This document shows positions 1 to 5,689 of a stretch of DNA of 6,539 nucleotides, piece after piece. This DNA is from Flavobacteriales bacterium CG18_big_fil_WC_8_21_14_2_50_32_9 (GTDB taxonomy: Bacteria; Bacteroidota; Bacteroidia; Flavobacteriales_E; Vicingaceae), in the NCBI GenBank assembly GCA_002770955.1, contig PCUH01000254.1:6804-13342 (forward strand), in the 5' to 3' direction. The notes beneath the pieces were generated by a model. It was not told the DNA's origin, did no database searches, and was given only the letters and a program-made list of their open reading frames with translations. The position numbers and the translations under genes are program-made. Position 1 is the first letter of the stretch. Each line of letters begins with the position of its first letter.

Positions 1-250
1 GTGAAAGAAGACCATTATTTTTGTGAGTTTCTTTCCTAAAAACAGGAAAAAACTTAATGGCAATACGATGTACTCCAAATGAAGAAAGCTGAGCCATTGT
101 TGTTGCTAATGAAAGTACCAAGCGAGTTAGTCCAAACTCTTCTTGTGAAAGAAATAATGGAAAAAGAATAACTACATTAACAAACCCTATAATTATTCCG
201 AGATAGTTAACAATAGTGTTCAATAAGGCTTGTCGTTGTATGATTCCCAA
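1..250 (-). CDS. Putative polysaccharide/O-antigen flippase family membrane protein, N-terminal part only
   Basis: An uninterrupted frame of 83 codons runs off the left edge of the window, so only the N-terminus is present. It begins with the TTG codon at 250-248 (protein LGIIQRQALL..., read as MGIIQRQALL...). The frame has a TAA stop nine codons upstream and no ATG or GTG between that stop and the TTG. The next in-frame ATG lies about 50 codons downstream, inside a membrane segment, so TTG is the best start. Residues about 9-34 form a hydrophobic helix and about 40-60 a second one, followed by a basic stretch (HRIAIKFF). From memory, a short MGII-(K/Q)-(R/K)-Q leader followed by a first helix of this kind is typical of Bacteroidota oligosaccharide flippases of the MOP (Wzx/MATE/MVF) superfamily, which move lipid-linked sugars across the inner membrane. 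The family call rests on this fragment alone. Another polytopic transporter is possible. Confidence 0.68.
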   Translation of the reverse strand, partial: MGIIQRQALLNTIVNYLGIIIGFVNVVILFPLFLSQEEFGLTRLVLSLATTMAQLSSFGVHRIAIKFFPVFRKETHKNNGLLS

Positions 251-260
251 GTTGAAAGAG

Positions 261-337
261 ATTAGAAATTAGTCATTAGATATTGGAAATTAGATATTAG
301 ATATTGGAAATTAGTCATTAGAAATTAGACTTTAGAT
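261..337. repeat. Tandem heptanucleotide repeat, 11 units of ATTAGNN type
   Basis: Eleven consecutive 7-bp units fill this stretch exactly: ATTAGAA, ATTAGTC, ATTAGAT, ATTGGAA, ATTAGAT, ATTAGAT, ATTGGAA, ATTAGTC, ATTAGAA, ATTAGAC, TTTAGAT. The first four letters are nearly invariant (ATTA or ATTG, one TTTA) and the last two vary. Longer repeats are nested inside: a 16-mer at 278-293 recurs at 299-314 (period 21), and another at 265-280 recurs at 307-322. The 7-bp period and the stop codons in the unit argue against coding. The tract lies between clpX and the flippase-like gene, just upstream of the latter's start on the minus strand. Confidence 0.9.
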
Positions 338-382
338 TCATCACTTCATCCCGAAAACTTTCGGGATTTTGTTCAGAATGAC
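334..382. repeat. Composite repeat element with a 9-bp palindromic core
   Basis: A near-perfect inverted repeat at 348-367 (ATCCCGAAA, AC, TTTCGGGAT) is flanked on the minus strand by GTCATTCTGAAC (382-371) and GAAGTGATGAATCT (347-334). Joined without the hairpin, the flanks closely match a sequence I recall as common between genes in Bacteroidota (GTCATTCTGAAC followed by GAAGTGAAGAATCT). This suggests an interspersed REP-like element carrying a hairpin insert. It lies 32-80 nt beyond the clpX stop. The minus-strand hairpin is followed by GAAGTG and not by a T-run, so it does not look like an intrinsic terminator for clpX. The element's outer end overlaps the last heptamer by four bases. Confidence 0.65.
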
Positions 383-396
383 ACTAACTACTAACA
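383..396. repeat. Two-unit heptamer (ACTAACT, ACTAACA)
   Basis: Two adjacent 7-bp units lie between the palindromic element and the end of clpX. Together with the two upstream repeat blocks, they mean that about 136 of the 163 nt between clpX and the flippase-like gene are repetitive. No promoter matching the Bacteroidota consensus (TTG, 17-23 nt, TAnnTTTG) was found in this gap on the minus strand, so the start of transcription for the flippase-like gene is unknown. Confidence 0.5.
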
Positions 397-413
397 CCTC
401 ATTTCCCATTACA

Positions 414-1652
414 TTATGCTACTTTCAACTTATTGCTAACTTTAGATTTTTCAAATTTATTTTTAGCATAACTCAATGTTATTTTTAATTCTTTAACATC
501 TTGCTGTGAAGGTAGTTCAAACATAGCGTCTAACATAATTGCTTCGCAAATAGAACGCAACCCTCTCGCTCCTAACTGAAATTCCATAGATTTATCTACT
601 ATAAAATCTAATGCAGCTTTATCAAACGAAAGTTTTATATTATCCAACTCAAAAAGCCTTATATATTGCTTAATGATAGCATTTTTTGGTTCAGTTAATA
701 TTCTTCTTAAAGCAGGCTTGCTCAATGGATCTAAATAACTCAACACTGGTAATCTTCCAATTAATTCGGGTATTAAACCAAAAGATTTTATATCCAATGG
801 TGTAATGTATTGTAATAAATTATCTTCATCAACTTGTTCTTGCTCGATATTTTTATAGCCAATAACATGTGTTTTTAATCTTCTGGCTATTTTTAGTTTT
901 ATTCCATCAAAAGCACCACCACAAATAAAAAGAATGTTTTTTGTTTCTACAGAAATCATTTTTTGTTCTGGATGTTTTCTTCCACCTTGAGGTGGTACGT
1001 TTACAGCCGACCCTTCTAATAGTTTAAGTAATGCTTGTTGAACTCCTTCTCCACTAACATCCCTTGTTATGGAAGGATTATCACTTTTTCTTGCAATTTT
1101 ATCAATTTCATCTATAAAAACGATACCTTTTTGTGCTGCTTCTACATCATAATCGGCTGCTTGAAGCAAACGAGATAAAATACTCTCCACATCCTCACCA
1201 ACGTAACCTGCTTCTGTTAAAATAGTAGCATCAGCAATACAAAAGGGAACTTTCAATATTCTGGCAATTGTTTTTGCCAACAATGTTTTTCCTGTTCCAG
1301 TTTCCCCTACTAAAAGTATGTTTGATTTTTCAATATCAATATCATCATTGGATTTAATTCCTTGTTGAGTTAATCTTTTATAATGATTATAAACAGCAAC
1401 AGAAAGCACTTTTTTAGCACTATCTTGTTCTATAACATATTCATCAAGATGACTTTTTATTTCTGCTGGTTTTAAAAGTACCAATTGATTAGCTAACTCT
1501 TTGGCTGTTTTTCCAACAGTTTCTTCCTTAACAATATGTTGTGCTTGTGTTATACAATGGTTACAGATATGTCCTGAAACACCTGCTATCATTACATCAA
1601 CTTCATTTTTTGATCTGCTACAAAAAGAACATTTAACATGTTTATTTTCCAT
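414..1652 (-). CDS. clpX: ATP-dependent unfoldase ClpX (ClpXP protease ATPase subunit)
   Basis: The 412-residue product is full length for ClpX (E. coli has 424). ClpX is a cytoplasmic AAA+ ring that unfolds tagged proteins and feeds them to ClpP. An N-terminal zinc-binding domain has cysteines at C8, C11, C30 and C33. The AAA+ domain has Walker A GETGTGKT (116-123), pore loop GYVGED (149-154), Walker B ending in DEIDK (181-185), a second pore motif RKH (225-227), an arginine-finger IGR (298-300) and sensor-2 GARGLR (361-366). The ClpP-docking loop reads VIGY (263-266) instead of the proteobacterial IGF; I recall VGY being common in Bacteroidota, so this need not mean loss of ClpP binding. 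The ATG at 1652 gives the standard start just before the zinc finger, with an A-rich upstream region. The gene begins 17 nt after carA, suggesting co-transcription. No clpP is in the window. No other clpX can be assessed. Confidence 0.96.
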   Translation of the reverse strand: MENKHVKCSFCSRSKNEVDVMIAGVSGHICNHCITQAQHIVKEETVGKTAKELANQLVLLKPAEIKSHLDEYVIEQDSAKKVLSVAVYNHYKRLTQQGIKSNDDIDIEKSNILLVGETGTGKTLLAKTIARILKVPFCIADATILTEAGYVGEDVESILSRLLQAADYDVEAAQKGIVFIDEIDKIARKSDNPSITRDVSGEGVQQALLKLLEGSAVNVPPQGGRKHPEQKMISVETKNILFICGGAFDGIKLKIARRLKTHVIGYKNIEQEQVDEDNLLQYITPLDIKSFGLIPELIGRLPVLSYLDPLSKPALRRILTEPKNAIIKQYIRLFELDNIKLSFDKAALDFIVDKSMEFQLGARGLRSICEAIMLDAMFELPSQQDVKELKITLSYAKNKFEKSKVSNKLKVA

Positions 1653-1669
1653 AATATTTATGTTTTTTA

Positions 1670-2794
1670 TTAAAGTACATTCATTTTACGACCAACAACC
1701 TGCATACTATTTACAATGTTAGCAATAAAATTATCAAATAAATATCTTGAATCATGTGGTCCAGGTGATGATTCTGGATGATACTGTACAGAGAATGCAT
1801 TTTTATTTTTAAACCTAATACCAGCTACTGTATTGTCATTCAAATGCTTGTGTGTTAATTCCACCTCAGTATTATTTTGAACATCATCAAAATTAACGAC
1901 AAAACCGTGATTTTGAGAAGTAATTTCACCTTTACCTGTTTCTAAATTCAACACAGGATGATTACAACCTCTATGTCCATTGTGCATTTTTGATGTTGAA
2001 AGCCCTGCTGATAATGCTAAAATTTGATGTCCTAAGCAGATTCCAAATACAGGTAAATTAGAATTTACAATCTGTTGAACCAATTCAATTTGAGGTTTCA
2101 TTACAGAAGGATCTCCAGGTCCATTAGACAGCATAAAACCATTTGGTTTCCATTGCATCATTTCATCTAAAGTTGCGTCCATAGGGAATACGTTGAGGTA
2201 ACAATCCCTCTCTGCTAAACACCTTAAAATATTTTTTTTAATTCCTAAATCTAACACCGCTACTTTATATTTTGCATTTTCATTACCAAAAAAATAGGGT
2301 TCTTTTGTACAAACTTTTGAAGATAATTCCAACCCTTCCATAGATGGAACTTTGGTTAATTGTTGTTTTAATGCTTCAATGTTATCAGTTTCAGAAGAAA
2401 TGATTGCATTCATTGCTCCTTTATTCCTAATATGACGCACAATTGCTCTGGTATCAACATCAGAAATAGCAACTATTTTATTTTCCTTGAAATAAGTATC
2501 TATGGATTTATTGGCTCTAGTTCTAGAAAACATATCAGAAAATTTTTTACAAACTAATCCTGCAATTTTAATTCCATCAGATTCTACTTCTTCGTTAGTA
2601 ATTCCATAATTACCTACATGAGAAGTTGTTGCGACTAAAATTTGTCCATAATAGGATGGGTCTGTAAAAATTTCTTGATAGCCTGTCATTCCTGTATTAA
2701 AACAGATTTCTCCGGTTGTTGTTCCTTTAAAACCTGCGTGCTTACCGTAAAAAACAGTGCCATCTTCGAGAAGTAATATTGCTTTGTCTTCCAT
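1670..2794 (-). CDS. carA: Carbamoyl-phosphate synthase small (glutaminase) subunit
   Basis: The product, 374 residues against 382 in E. coli, hydrolyses glutamine and passes ammonia to the large subunit CarB. This makes carbamoyl phosphate for pyrimidine and arginine synthesis in the cytoplasm. The N-terminal CarA domain (about 1-150) opens with LLLEDGTVFYGK and includes the conserved FNTGMTGYQEIFTDPSY region (32-48). The C-terminal class I glutamine amidotransferase domain (about 177-360) has SNGPGDP (223-229), the nucleophile C253 in GICLGHQ (251-257), and the catalytic H339 and E341 in the YHPE motif (338-341). SQNHGF (293-298) is also intact. All catalytic residues are present, so the enzyme should be active. 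The ATG at 2794 is the only sensible start and lies 8 nt past the T-run of the rplQ terminator, leaving no room for an ordinary promoter. carB is not in the window. clpX follows closely. Confidence 0.97.
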   Translation of the reverse strand: MEDKAILLLEDGTVFYGKHAGFKGTTTGEICFNTGMTGYQEIFTDPSYYGQILVATTSHVGNYGITNEEVESDGIKIAGLVCKKFSDMFSRTRANKSIDTYFKENKIVAISDVDTRAIVRHIRNKGAMNAIISSETDNIEALKQQLTKVPSMEGLELSSKVCTKEPYFFGNENAKYKVAVLDLGIKKNILRCLAERDCYLNVFPMDATLDEMMQWKPNGFMLSNGPGDPSVMKPQIELVQQIVNSNLPVFGICLGHQILALSAGLSTSKMHNGHRGCNHPVLNLETGKGEITSQNHGFVVNFDDVQNNTEVELTHKHLNDNTVAGIRFKNKNAFSVQYHPESSPGPHDSRYLFDNFIANIVNSMQVVGRKMNVL

Positions 2795-2802
2795 AAAATT
2801 GT

Positions 2803-2839
2803 AAAAAAAAAGGATAGTGTAAAATTACACTATCCTTTT
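2803..2839 (-). terminator. Intrinsic terminator after rplQ, immediately upstream of carA
   Basis: A perfect inverted repeat pairs 2808-2822 with 2825-2839 (15 bp, two unpaired bases between the arms, so effectively a 14-bp stem with a 4-nt loop). In the minus-strand transcript the right arm is followed by an uninterrupted T-run (complement of the A-run at 2803-2810). This is the canonical shape of a Rho-independent terminator. It sits 29 nt after the rplQ stop, where the ribosomal operon would be expected to end. The plus-strand reading is also followed by T-rich sequence, so it could work both ways, but no plus-strand gene approaches it. The T-run ends 8 nt before the carA ATG. Confidence 0.92.
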
Positions 2840-2868
2840 CTGTTTTTAAAATGATTTAACATCAATTC

Positions 2869-3501
2869 TTAATCTTTTTTATCTTCTTCATTAGATTCTT
2901 CACTCGTTTTATCTTCAGCTTTAGGTTCTTCTACTTTAGCATCTTCAGCTTTTTCAATTTCTTCAGCTTTAGGTTCCTCTACTTTAGCATCTTCAACTTT
3001 TTCAGTTTTTGGTTCATCTACCACTGCAACATCTTCAACTTTTGTTTCTGCAACAGGAACTATTTTTTCATCTGTTTTTTTAGATCCTCCTCTTCTTCTT
3101 TTAGCTGTTGTTTTTTTAGTAGAGCTATCTTTCAACATATTCTCGTTGTAGTCAACCAATTCAATGAAACACATTTGCGCATTATCACCTAATCTAAAAC
3201 CTGTTTTAAGAATACGGGTATATCCTCCTGGTCTATCCATTATTTTAGTTGAAACTTCTCTAAAAAGTTCTGTTACAGATTCTTTGCTTTTCAAATAACT
3301 AAAAACAGTTCTTCTAGAATGCGTTGAATCAGTCTTAGATTTTGTAATAAGCGGTTCAATGTATTTTTGTAACGCTTTTGCTTTTGCAACTGTTGTGTTA
3401 ATTCTTTTATGTTCAATAAGAGAACAAGCCATATTTGCCAACATAGCTTTTCTATGTGGTGCTTGTCTGCTTAAATGGTTTACTTTTTTTCCGTGTCTCA
3501 T
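2869..3501 (-). CDS. rplQ: 50S ribosomal protein L17 with long charged C-terminal extension
   Basis: Residues 1 to about 118 are a standard L17 fold: the start MRHGKKVNHLSR, the R-P-G-G-Y-T-R motif (90-96) and the closing CFIELVDYN (111-119) are all recognisable. L17 binds 23S rRNA near the peptide exit tunnel. The remaining 90 or so residues are an extension, basic at first (KRRRGGSKK, 134-142) and then dominated by E, K, A, D and V; it is probably disordered. The acidic part contains a 16-residue duplication (DAKVEEPKAE at 171-180 and 187-196). Bacteroidota L17 proteins commonly have such tails, but this one, at 210 residues in total, is longer than I would expect. The ATG at 3501 lies 5 nt after the rpoA stop and follows a Shine-Dalgarno-like AAGGAG, unusual for this window. 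A terminator follows the gene. Confidence 0.97.
   Translation of the reverse strand: MRHGKKVNHLSRQAPHRKAMLANMACSLIEHKRINTTVAKAKALQKYIEPLITKSKTDSTHSRRTVFSYLKSKESVTELFREVSTKIMDRPGGYTRILKTGFRLGDNAQMCFIELVDYNENMLKDSSTKKTTAKRRRGGSKKTDEKIVPVAETKVEDVAVVDEPKTEKVEDAKVEEPKAEEIEKAEDAKVEEPKAEDKTSEESNEEDKKD
2913..3003 (-). repeat. 48-bp in-frame tandem duplication within the rplQ tail
   Basis: A 43-bp stretch at 2913-2955 recurs at 2961-3003 with two visible differences, giving a 48-bp (16-codon) period. It encodes the repeated DAKVEEPKAE motif in the acidic tail of L17. The high DNA identity, beyond what the repeated protein motif requires, points to a recent duplication by slippage or unequal crossover rather than convergent amino-acid bias. 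Confidence 0.85.
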
Positions 3502-3506
3502 GGTTA

Positions 3507-4499
3507 TTACTCCTTATCTAATTTATAGGCAGCAACATTCATCCCGAATGTTAATCCTTTGCTTTCAACTAATTCATCTAATTCGGTTAATGATTTTTTT
3601 CCGAAATTTCTGAACTTTAACAAATCATTTTTATTGAATGATACTAAGTCTCCTAATGTATCAACATCAGCAGCTTTTAAACAATTTAGTGCTCTTACGG
3701 ATAAATCCATATCAACTAATTTAGTTTTAAGCAACTGTCTCATGTGCAATGAATCTTCATCAAACTCTTCTGCTGAAGAACTTTCTGGTGAATCCAATGT
3801 AATTCTTTCATCAGAAAACAACATGAAGTGATAAATTAATACTTTTGCAGCTTCTTTTAATGCTTCTTTAGGATGAATTGAACCATCTGTTGCAATTTCA
3901 AAAACTAGTTTTTCGTAATCTGTTTTTTGACCAACCCTAAAGTTTTCAATAGTATATTTTACATTTCTGATTGGAGTATGTATTGAATCAATAGCTATAA
4001 CACCAATATTTGCATCGTTTGGTTTGTTTTCTTCCGAAGGAATGTATCCTCTTCCTTTATTGATTGTTATTTCTAATTGAAGTTTAACTGATTTTTCCAT
4101 GTGAGCTATCACTAAATCAGTATTTAATACTTGAAAAGCCGAAGTAAATTTACCTAAATCACCAGCTGTCAATGTTTCTTGACCACCAATGTTTACAATA
4201 ACTTTTTCATTTTCAATATCTTCAATTTGTCTTTTAAAACGTACTTGTTTTAAATTAAGGATAATTTGAGACACATCTTCTACAACACCTTTAATTGCTG
4301 AAAATTCGTGATCAACACCCTCAATCTTAACAGTAGTAATTGCATAACCTTGAAGAGAGTTTAACAAAACTCTTCTGAGTGCATTTCCAACAGTTATACC
4401 ATAACCTGGCTCTAAAGGTCTGAATTCAAACGAACCAAAAAAGTCGTCAGAACTATTCATTATTACTTTATCAGGTTTTTGGAGATCTAAAATTGCCAT
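3507..4499 (-). CDS. rpoA: DNA-directed RNA polymerase alpha subunit
   Basis: This 330-residue alpha subunit nucleates polymerase assembly by dimerising and contacting beta and beta'; its C-terminal domain touches upstream DNA and regulators. The N-terminal domain (about 1-235) has the conserved FEFRPLEPGYG (25-35) and TVGNALRRVLLNSL (36-49) dimerisation and assembly motifs. An acidic linker (SPESSSAEEFDEDS, 237-250) leads to the C-terminal domain, where VRALNCLK (268-275) corresponds to the E. coli DNA-contact helix; R269, N272 and K275 are kept. A second helix-hairpin-helix region includes FGKKSLTELDEL (299-310). The length is normal for the family. The ATG at 4499 gives the usual Bacteroidota start MAI..QKPDKV. 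It lies 19 nt after rpsD and its stop is 5 nt before rplQ, so the three genes are likely translated from one message. Confidence 0.98.
   Translation of the reverse strand: MAILDLQKPDKVIMNSSDDFFGSFEFRPLEPGYGITVGNALRRVLLNSLQGYAITTVKIEGVDHEFSAIKGVVEDVSQIILNLKQVRFKRQIEDIENEKVIVNIGGQETLTAGDLGKFTSAFQVLNTDLVIAHMEKSVKLQLEITINKGRGYIPSEENKPNDANIGVIAIDSIHTPIRNVKYTIENFRVGQKTDYEKLVFEIATDGSIHPKEALKEAAKVLIYHFMLFSDERITLDSPESSSAEEFDEDSLHMRQLLKTKLVDMDLSVRALNCLKAADVDTLGDLVSFNKNDLLKFRNFGKKSLTELDELVESKGLTFGMNVAAYKLDKE
3510..3515 (-). promoter_or_regulatory. Shine-Dalgarno-like site for rplQ inside the last codons of rpoA
   Basis: Minus-strand AAGGAG lies 8 nt before the rplQ ATG, the classic spacing. It is formed by the final Lys (AAG) and Glu (GAG) codons of rpoA, just before the TAA stop. 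Nearby Lys and Glu codons in the same part of rpoA are AAA and GAA, so the two G-ending choices stand out. No other gene start in this window shows a comparable site; the others are preceded by A-rich sequence, as is usual for Bacteroidota. Confidence 0.7.
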
Positions 4500-4518
4500 A
4501 ATTTTATATATTTAAAGT

Positions 4519-5127
4519 TTATTTAGAGTAAAGCTCTACGATTAATTGTTCTTTGATATTCTCAGGAATTTGTTGACGTTCTGGTAAATTAATAATTGTT
4601 CCAGACATCAATGCTCCATCCCAGTTTAACCATTCATGTTTGTTAACAGATCTTGTAGCTAATGATGAAGATATAGCTTCTAATGATTTAGATTTTTCTC
4701 TTACACCAATAACATCTCCTACATTTAATGTATAGGAAGGAATATTAACAATTTTACCATTTACAGTTATGTGTCTGTGGCTAACTAATTGTCTAGCTCC
4801 GCTTCTTGTTGGTGCAACACCTAATCTAAAAACGATGTTATCTAATCTTCTTTCACAAAATTGAAGTAATAATTCACCTGTTATACCAGTTTTTCTTGAA
4901 GATTTTTCAAAAATATTAGCAAATTGCTTTTCTAATATACCATAGGTATATTTTGCTTTTTGCTTTTCTGCTAATTGAATTGCATACTCAGATTGTTTAC
5001 CTCTTCTTTTATTTGGACCATGTTGTCCAGGAGGATAATTCTTTTTTTCTAAAACCTTGTCAGGACCAAAAATTGGTTCTCTAAATTTTCTAGAGATTTT
5101 TGACTTGGGACCTCTGTATCTTGCCAT
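4519..5127 (-). CDS. rpsD: 30S ribosomal protein S4
   Basis: The 202-residue product is a complete S4, a primary 16S rRNA binder that starts assembly of the small-subunit body and affects decoding fidelity. The start MARYRGPKSKISRKF and the basic YPPGQHGPNKRR stretch (31-42) belong to the N-terminal ribosomal S4 domain. The S4 RNA-binding domain (about 93-155) contains RRLDNIVFRLG (93-103), the SGARQLVSHRHITVNG stretch (109-124) and the L-N-V-G-D-V-I turn (134-140). The N-terminal region lacks the cysteine cluster found in zinc-binding S4 proteins, so this is the cysteine-free type. In many bacteria S4 represses its own operon by binding the rpsM leader; nothing here proves that for this organism. 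The ATG at 5127 is preceded by an A-run. rpoA follows after 19 nt. Confidence 0.98.
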   Translation of the reverse strand: MARYRGPKSKISRKFREPIFGPDKVLEKKNYPPGQHGPNKRRGKQSEYAIQLAEKQKAKYTYGILEKQFANIFEKSSRKTGITGELLLQFCERRLDNIVFRLGVAPTRSGARQLVSHRHITVNGKIVNIPSYTLNVGDVIGVREKSKSLEAISSSLATRSVNKHEWLNWDGALMSGTIINLPERQQIPENIKEQLIVELYSK

Positions 5128-5213
5128 TTTTTTTTGTTTTAAAAAGAATTAATTATGAATTAAGGTCACTATCCTTCGACAACTAATTCTTCGATTATTT
5201 ATTTATTATTTAA
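5128..5213. other. rpsK-rpsD spacer, AT-rich, weak repeats
   Basis: This is one of three 86-89 nt gaps in the ribosomal cluster. It holds two adjacent heptamers (AATTATG, AATTAAG at 5151-5164), a pair of TTCGA words 15 nt apart and a poor 4-bp stem at 5162-5176. I see no gene, convincing promoter or terminator. The repeat signal is clearly weaker than in the rpsM-rpsK gap. Confidence 0.4.
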
Positions 5214-5600
5214 TTATACTCTTCTTCTTTTTGGAGGACGACATCCGTTGTGAGGTAGTGGAGTAACATCTACTATTTCAGTGATAATAATACCACTGTT
5301 ATGTAATGTTCTAATTGCAGATTCTCTCCCTGCTCCAGGTCCTTTCACATAAACTTTTGCTTTTCTTAATCCATTTTCATAGGCTTCTTTCGCACAATCT
5401 GCTGCTGCTAACTGAGCTGCATAAGGCGTGTTCTTTTTGGAGCCTTTGAATCCCATCTTTCCAGCTGATGACCAAGAAATTACTTGTCCATTATTGTTGG
5501 TTAAGCTGATAATAATGTTGTTAAAAGAAGCATGTATATGAGCTTCTCCATAAGCTTCAACATTTACTTTTTTCTTCTTTTTTGCATTTGACTTTGCCAT
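5214..5600 (-). CDS. rpsK: 30S ribosomal protein S11
   Basis: The 128-residue product is a normal-length S11, a small-subunit platform protein that helps form the Shine-Dalgarno cleft and the mRNA exit region. A lysine-rich start (AKKKKKVNV) is followed by the core with AHIHASFNNII (20-30) and SWSSAGKMGFKGSKK (42-56). The conserved GPGAGRESAIR (87-97) is present, and the C-terminal signature (from T113) contains the H-N-G-C-R-P-P-K-R-R-R sequence to the end. It makes contacts with S18 and S21 in the assembled platform. The start at 5600 yields the expected MAKSNAKK leader. The gene is flanked by 89 nt to rpsM and 86 nt to rpsD, unusually wide for this cluster. No defect is visible. Confidence 0.98.
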   Translation of the reverse strand: MAKSNAKKKKKVNVEAYGEAHIHASFNNIIISLTNNNGQVISWSSAGKMGFKGSKKNTPYAAQLAAADCAKEAYENGLRKAKVYVKGPGAGRESAIRTLHNSGIIITEIVDVTPLPHNGCRPPKRRRV

Positions 5601-5603
5601 AAT

Positions 5604-5687
5604 TTTTATGTTTCGAGTTCTATGTTTAATGTTTCGAGTTCTGAACTAACCTTGAACTTTAACCATTAAACCTTGAACTTATTGTTT
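5604..5687. repeat. Degenerate heptanucleotide repeat filling the rpsM-rpsK spacer
   Basis: The gap can be read as twelve 7-bp units: TTTTATG, TTTCGAG, TTCTATG, TTTAATG, TTTCGAG, TTCTGAA, CTAACCT, TGAACTT, TAACCAT, TAAACCT, TGAACTT, ATTGTTT. TTTCGAG recurs at 5611 and 5632, and TGAACTT at 5653 and 5674, each pair 21 bp (three units) apart. Complementary words GTTTAAT (5624-5630) and ATTAAAC (5665-5671), and the palindrome AGTTCTGAACT (5637-5647), could fold in the mRNA between the two ribosomal genes. The unit sequence differs from the tract at 261-337, but period and word style match. Confidence 0.72.
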
Positions 5688-5689
5688 AA

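Noticed and set aside
261..337. CRISPR array
   Set aside because: Units are 7 bp with no unique spacers and no cas genes nearby.
348..367. Hairpin as terminator of clpX
   Set aside because: The minus-strand stem is followed by GAAGTG and not by a T-run. A repeat element explains it better.
1501..1722. Plus-strand open frame of 73 codons
   Set aside because: It lies antisense over the start of clpX and end of carA, both strongly conserved genes, and its protein resembles no family I know.
2840..2868. carA promoter between the rplQ stop and the terminator
   Set aside because: A TTG is present, but no TAnnTTTG lies 17-23 nt further on; the nearest approximation, TAATTTTA in the hairpin loop region, is spaced too far.
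3359..3831. Two plus-strand open frames opposite rplQ and rpoA
   Set aside because: They are antisense to unambiguous conserved genes; the low stop density follows from AT-rich coding on the other strand.
5162..5176. Terminator or regulatory hairpin in the rpsK-rpsD gap, sharing CACTATCCTT with the rplQ terminator
   Set aside because: The stem is only 4 bp with no adjacent T-run, and a shared 10-mer in AT-rich sequence without its partner arm may be chance.
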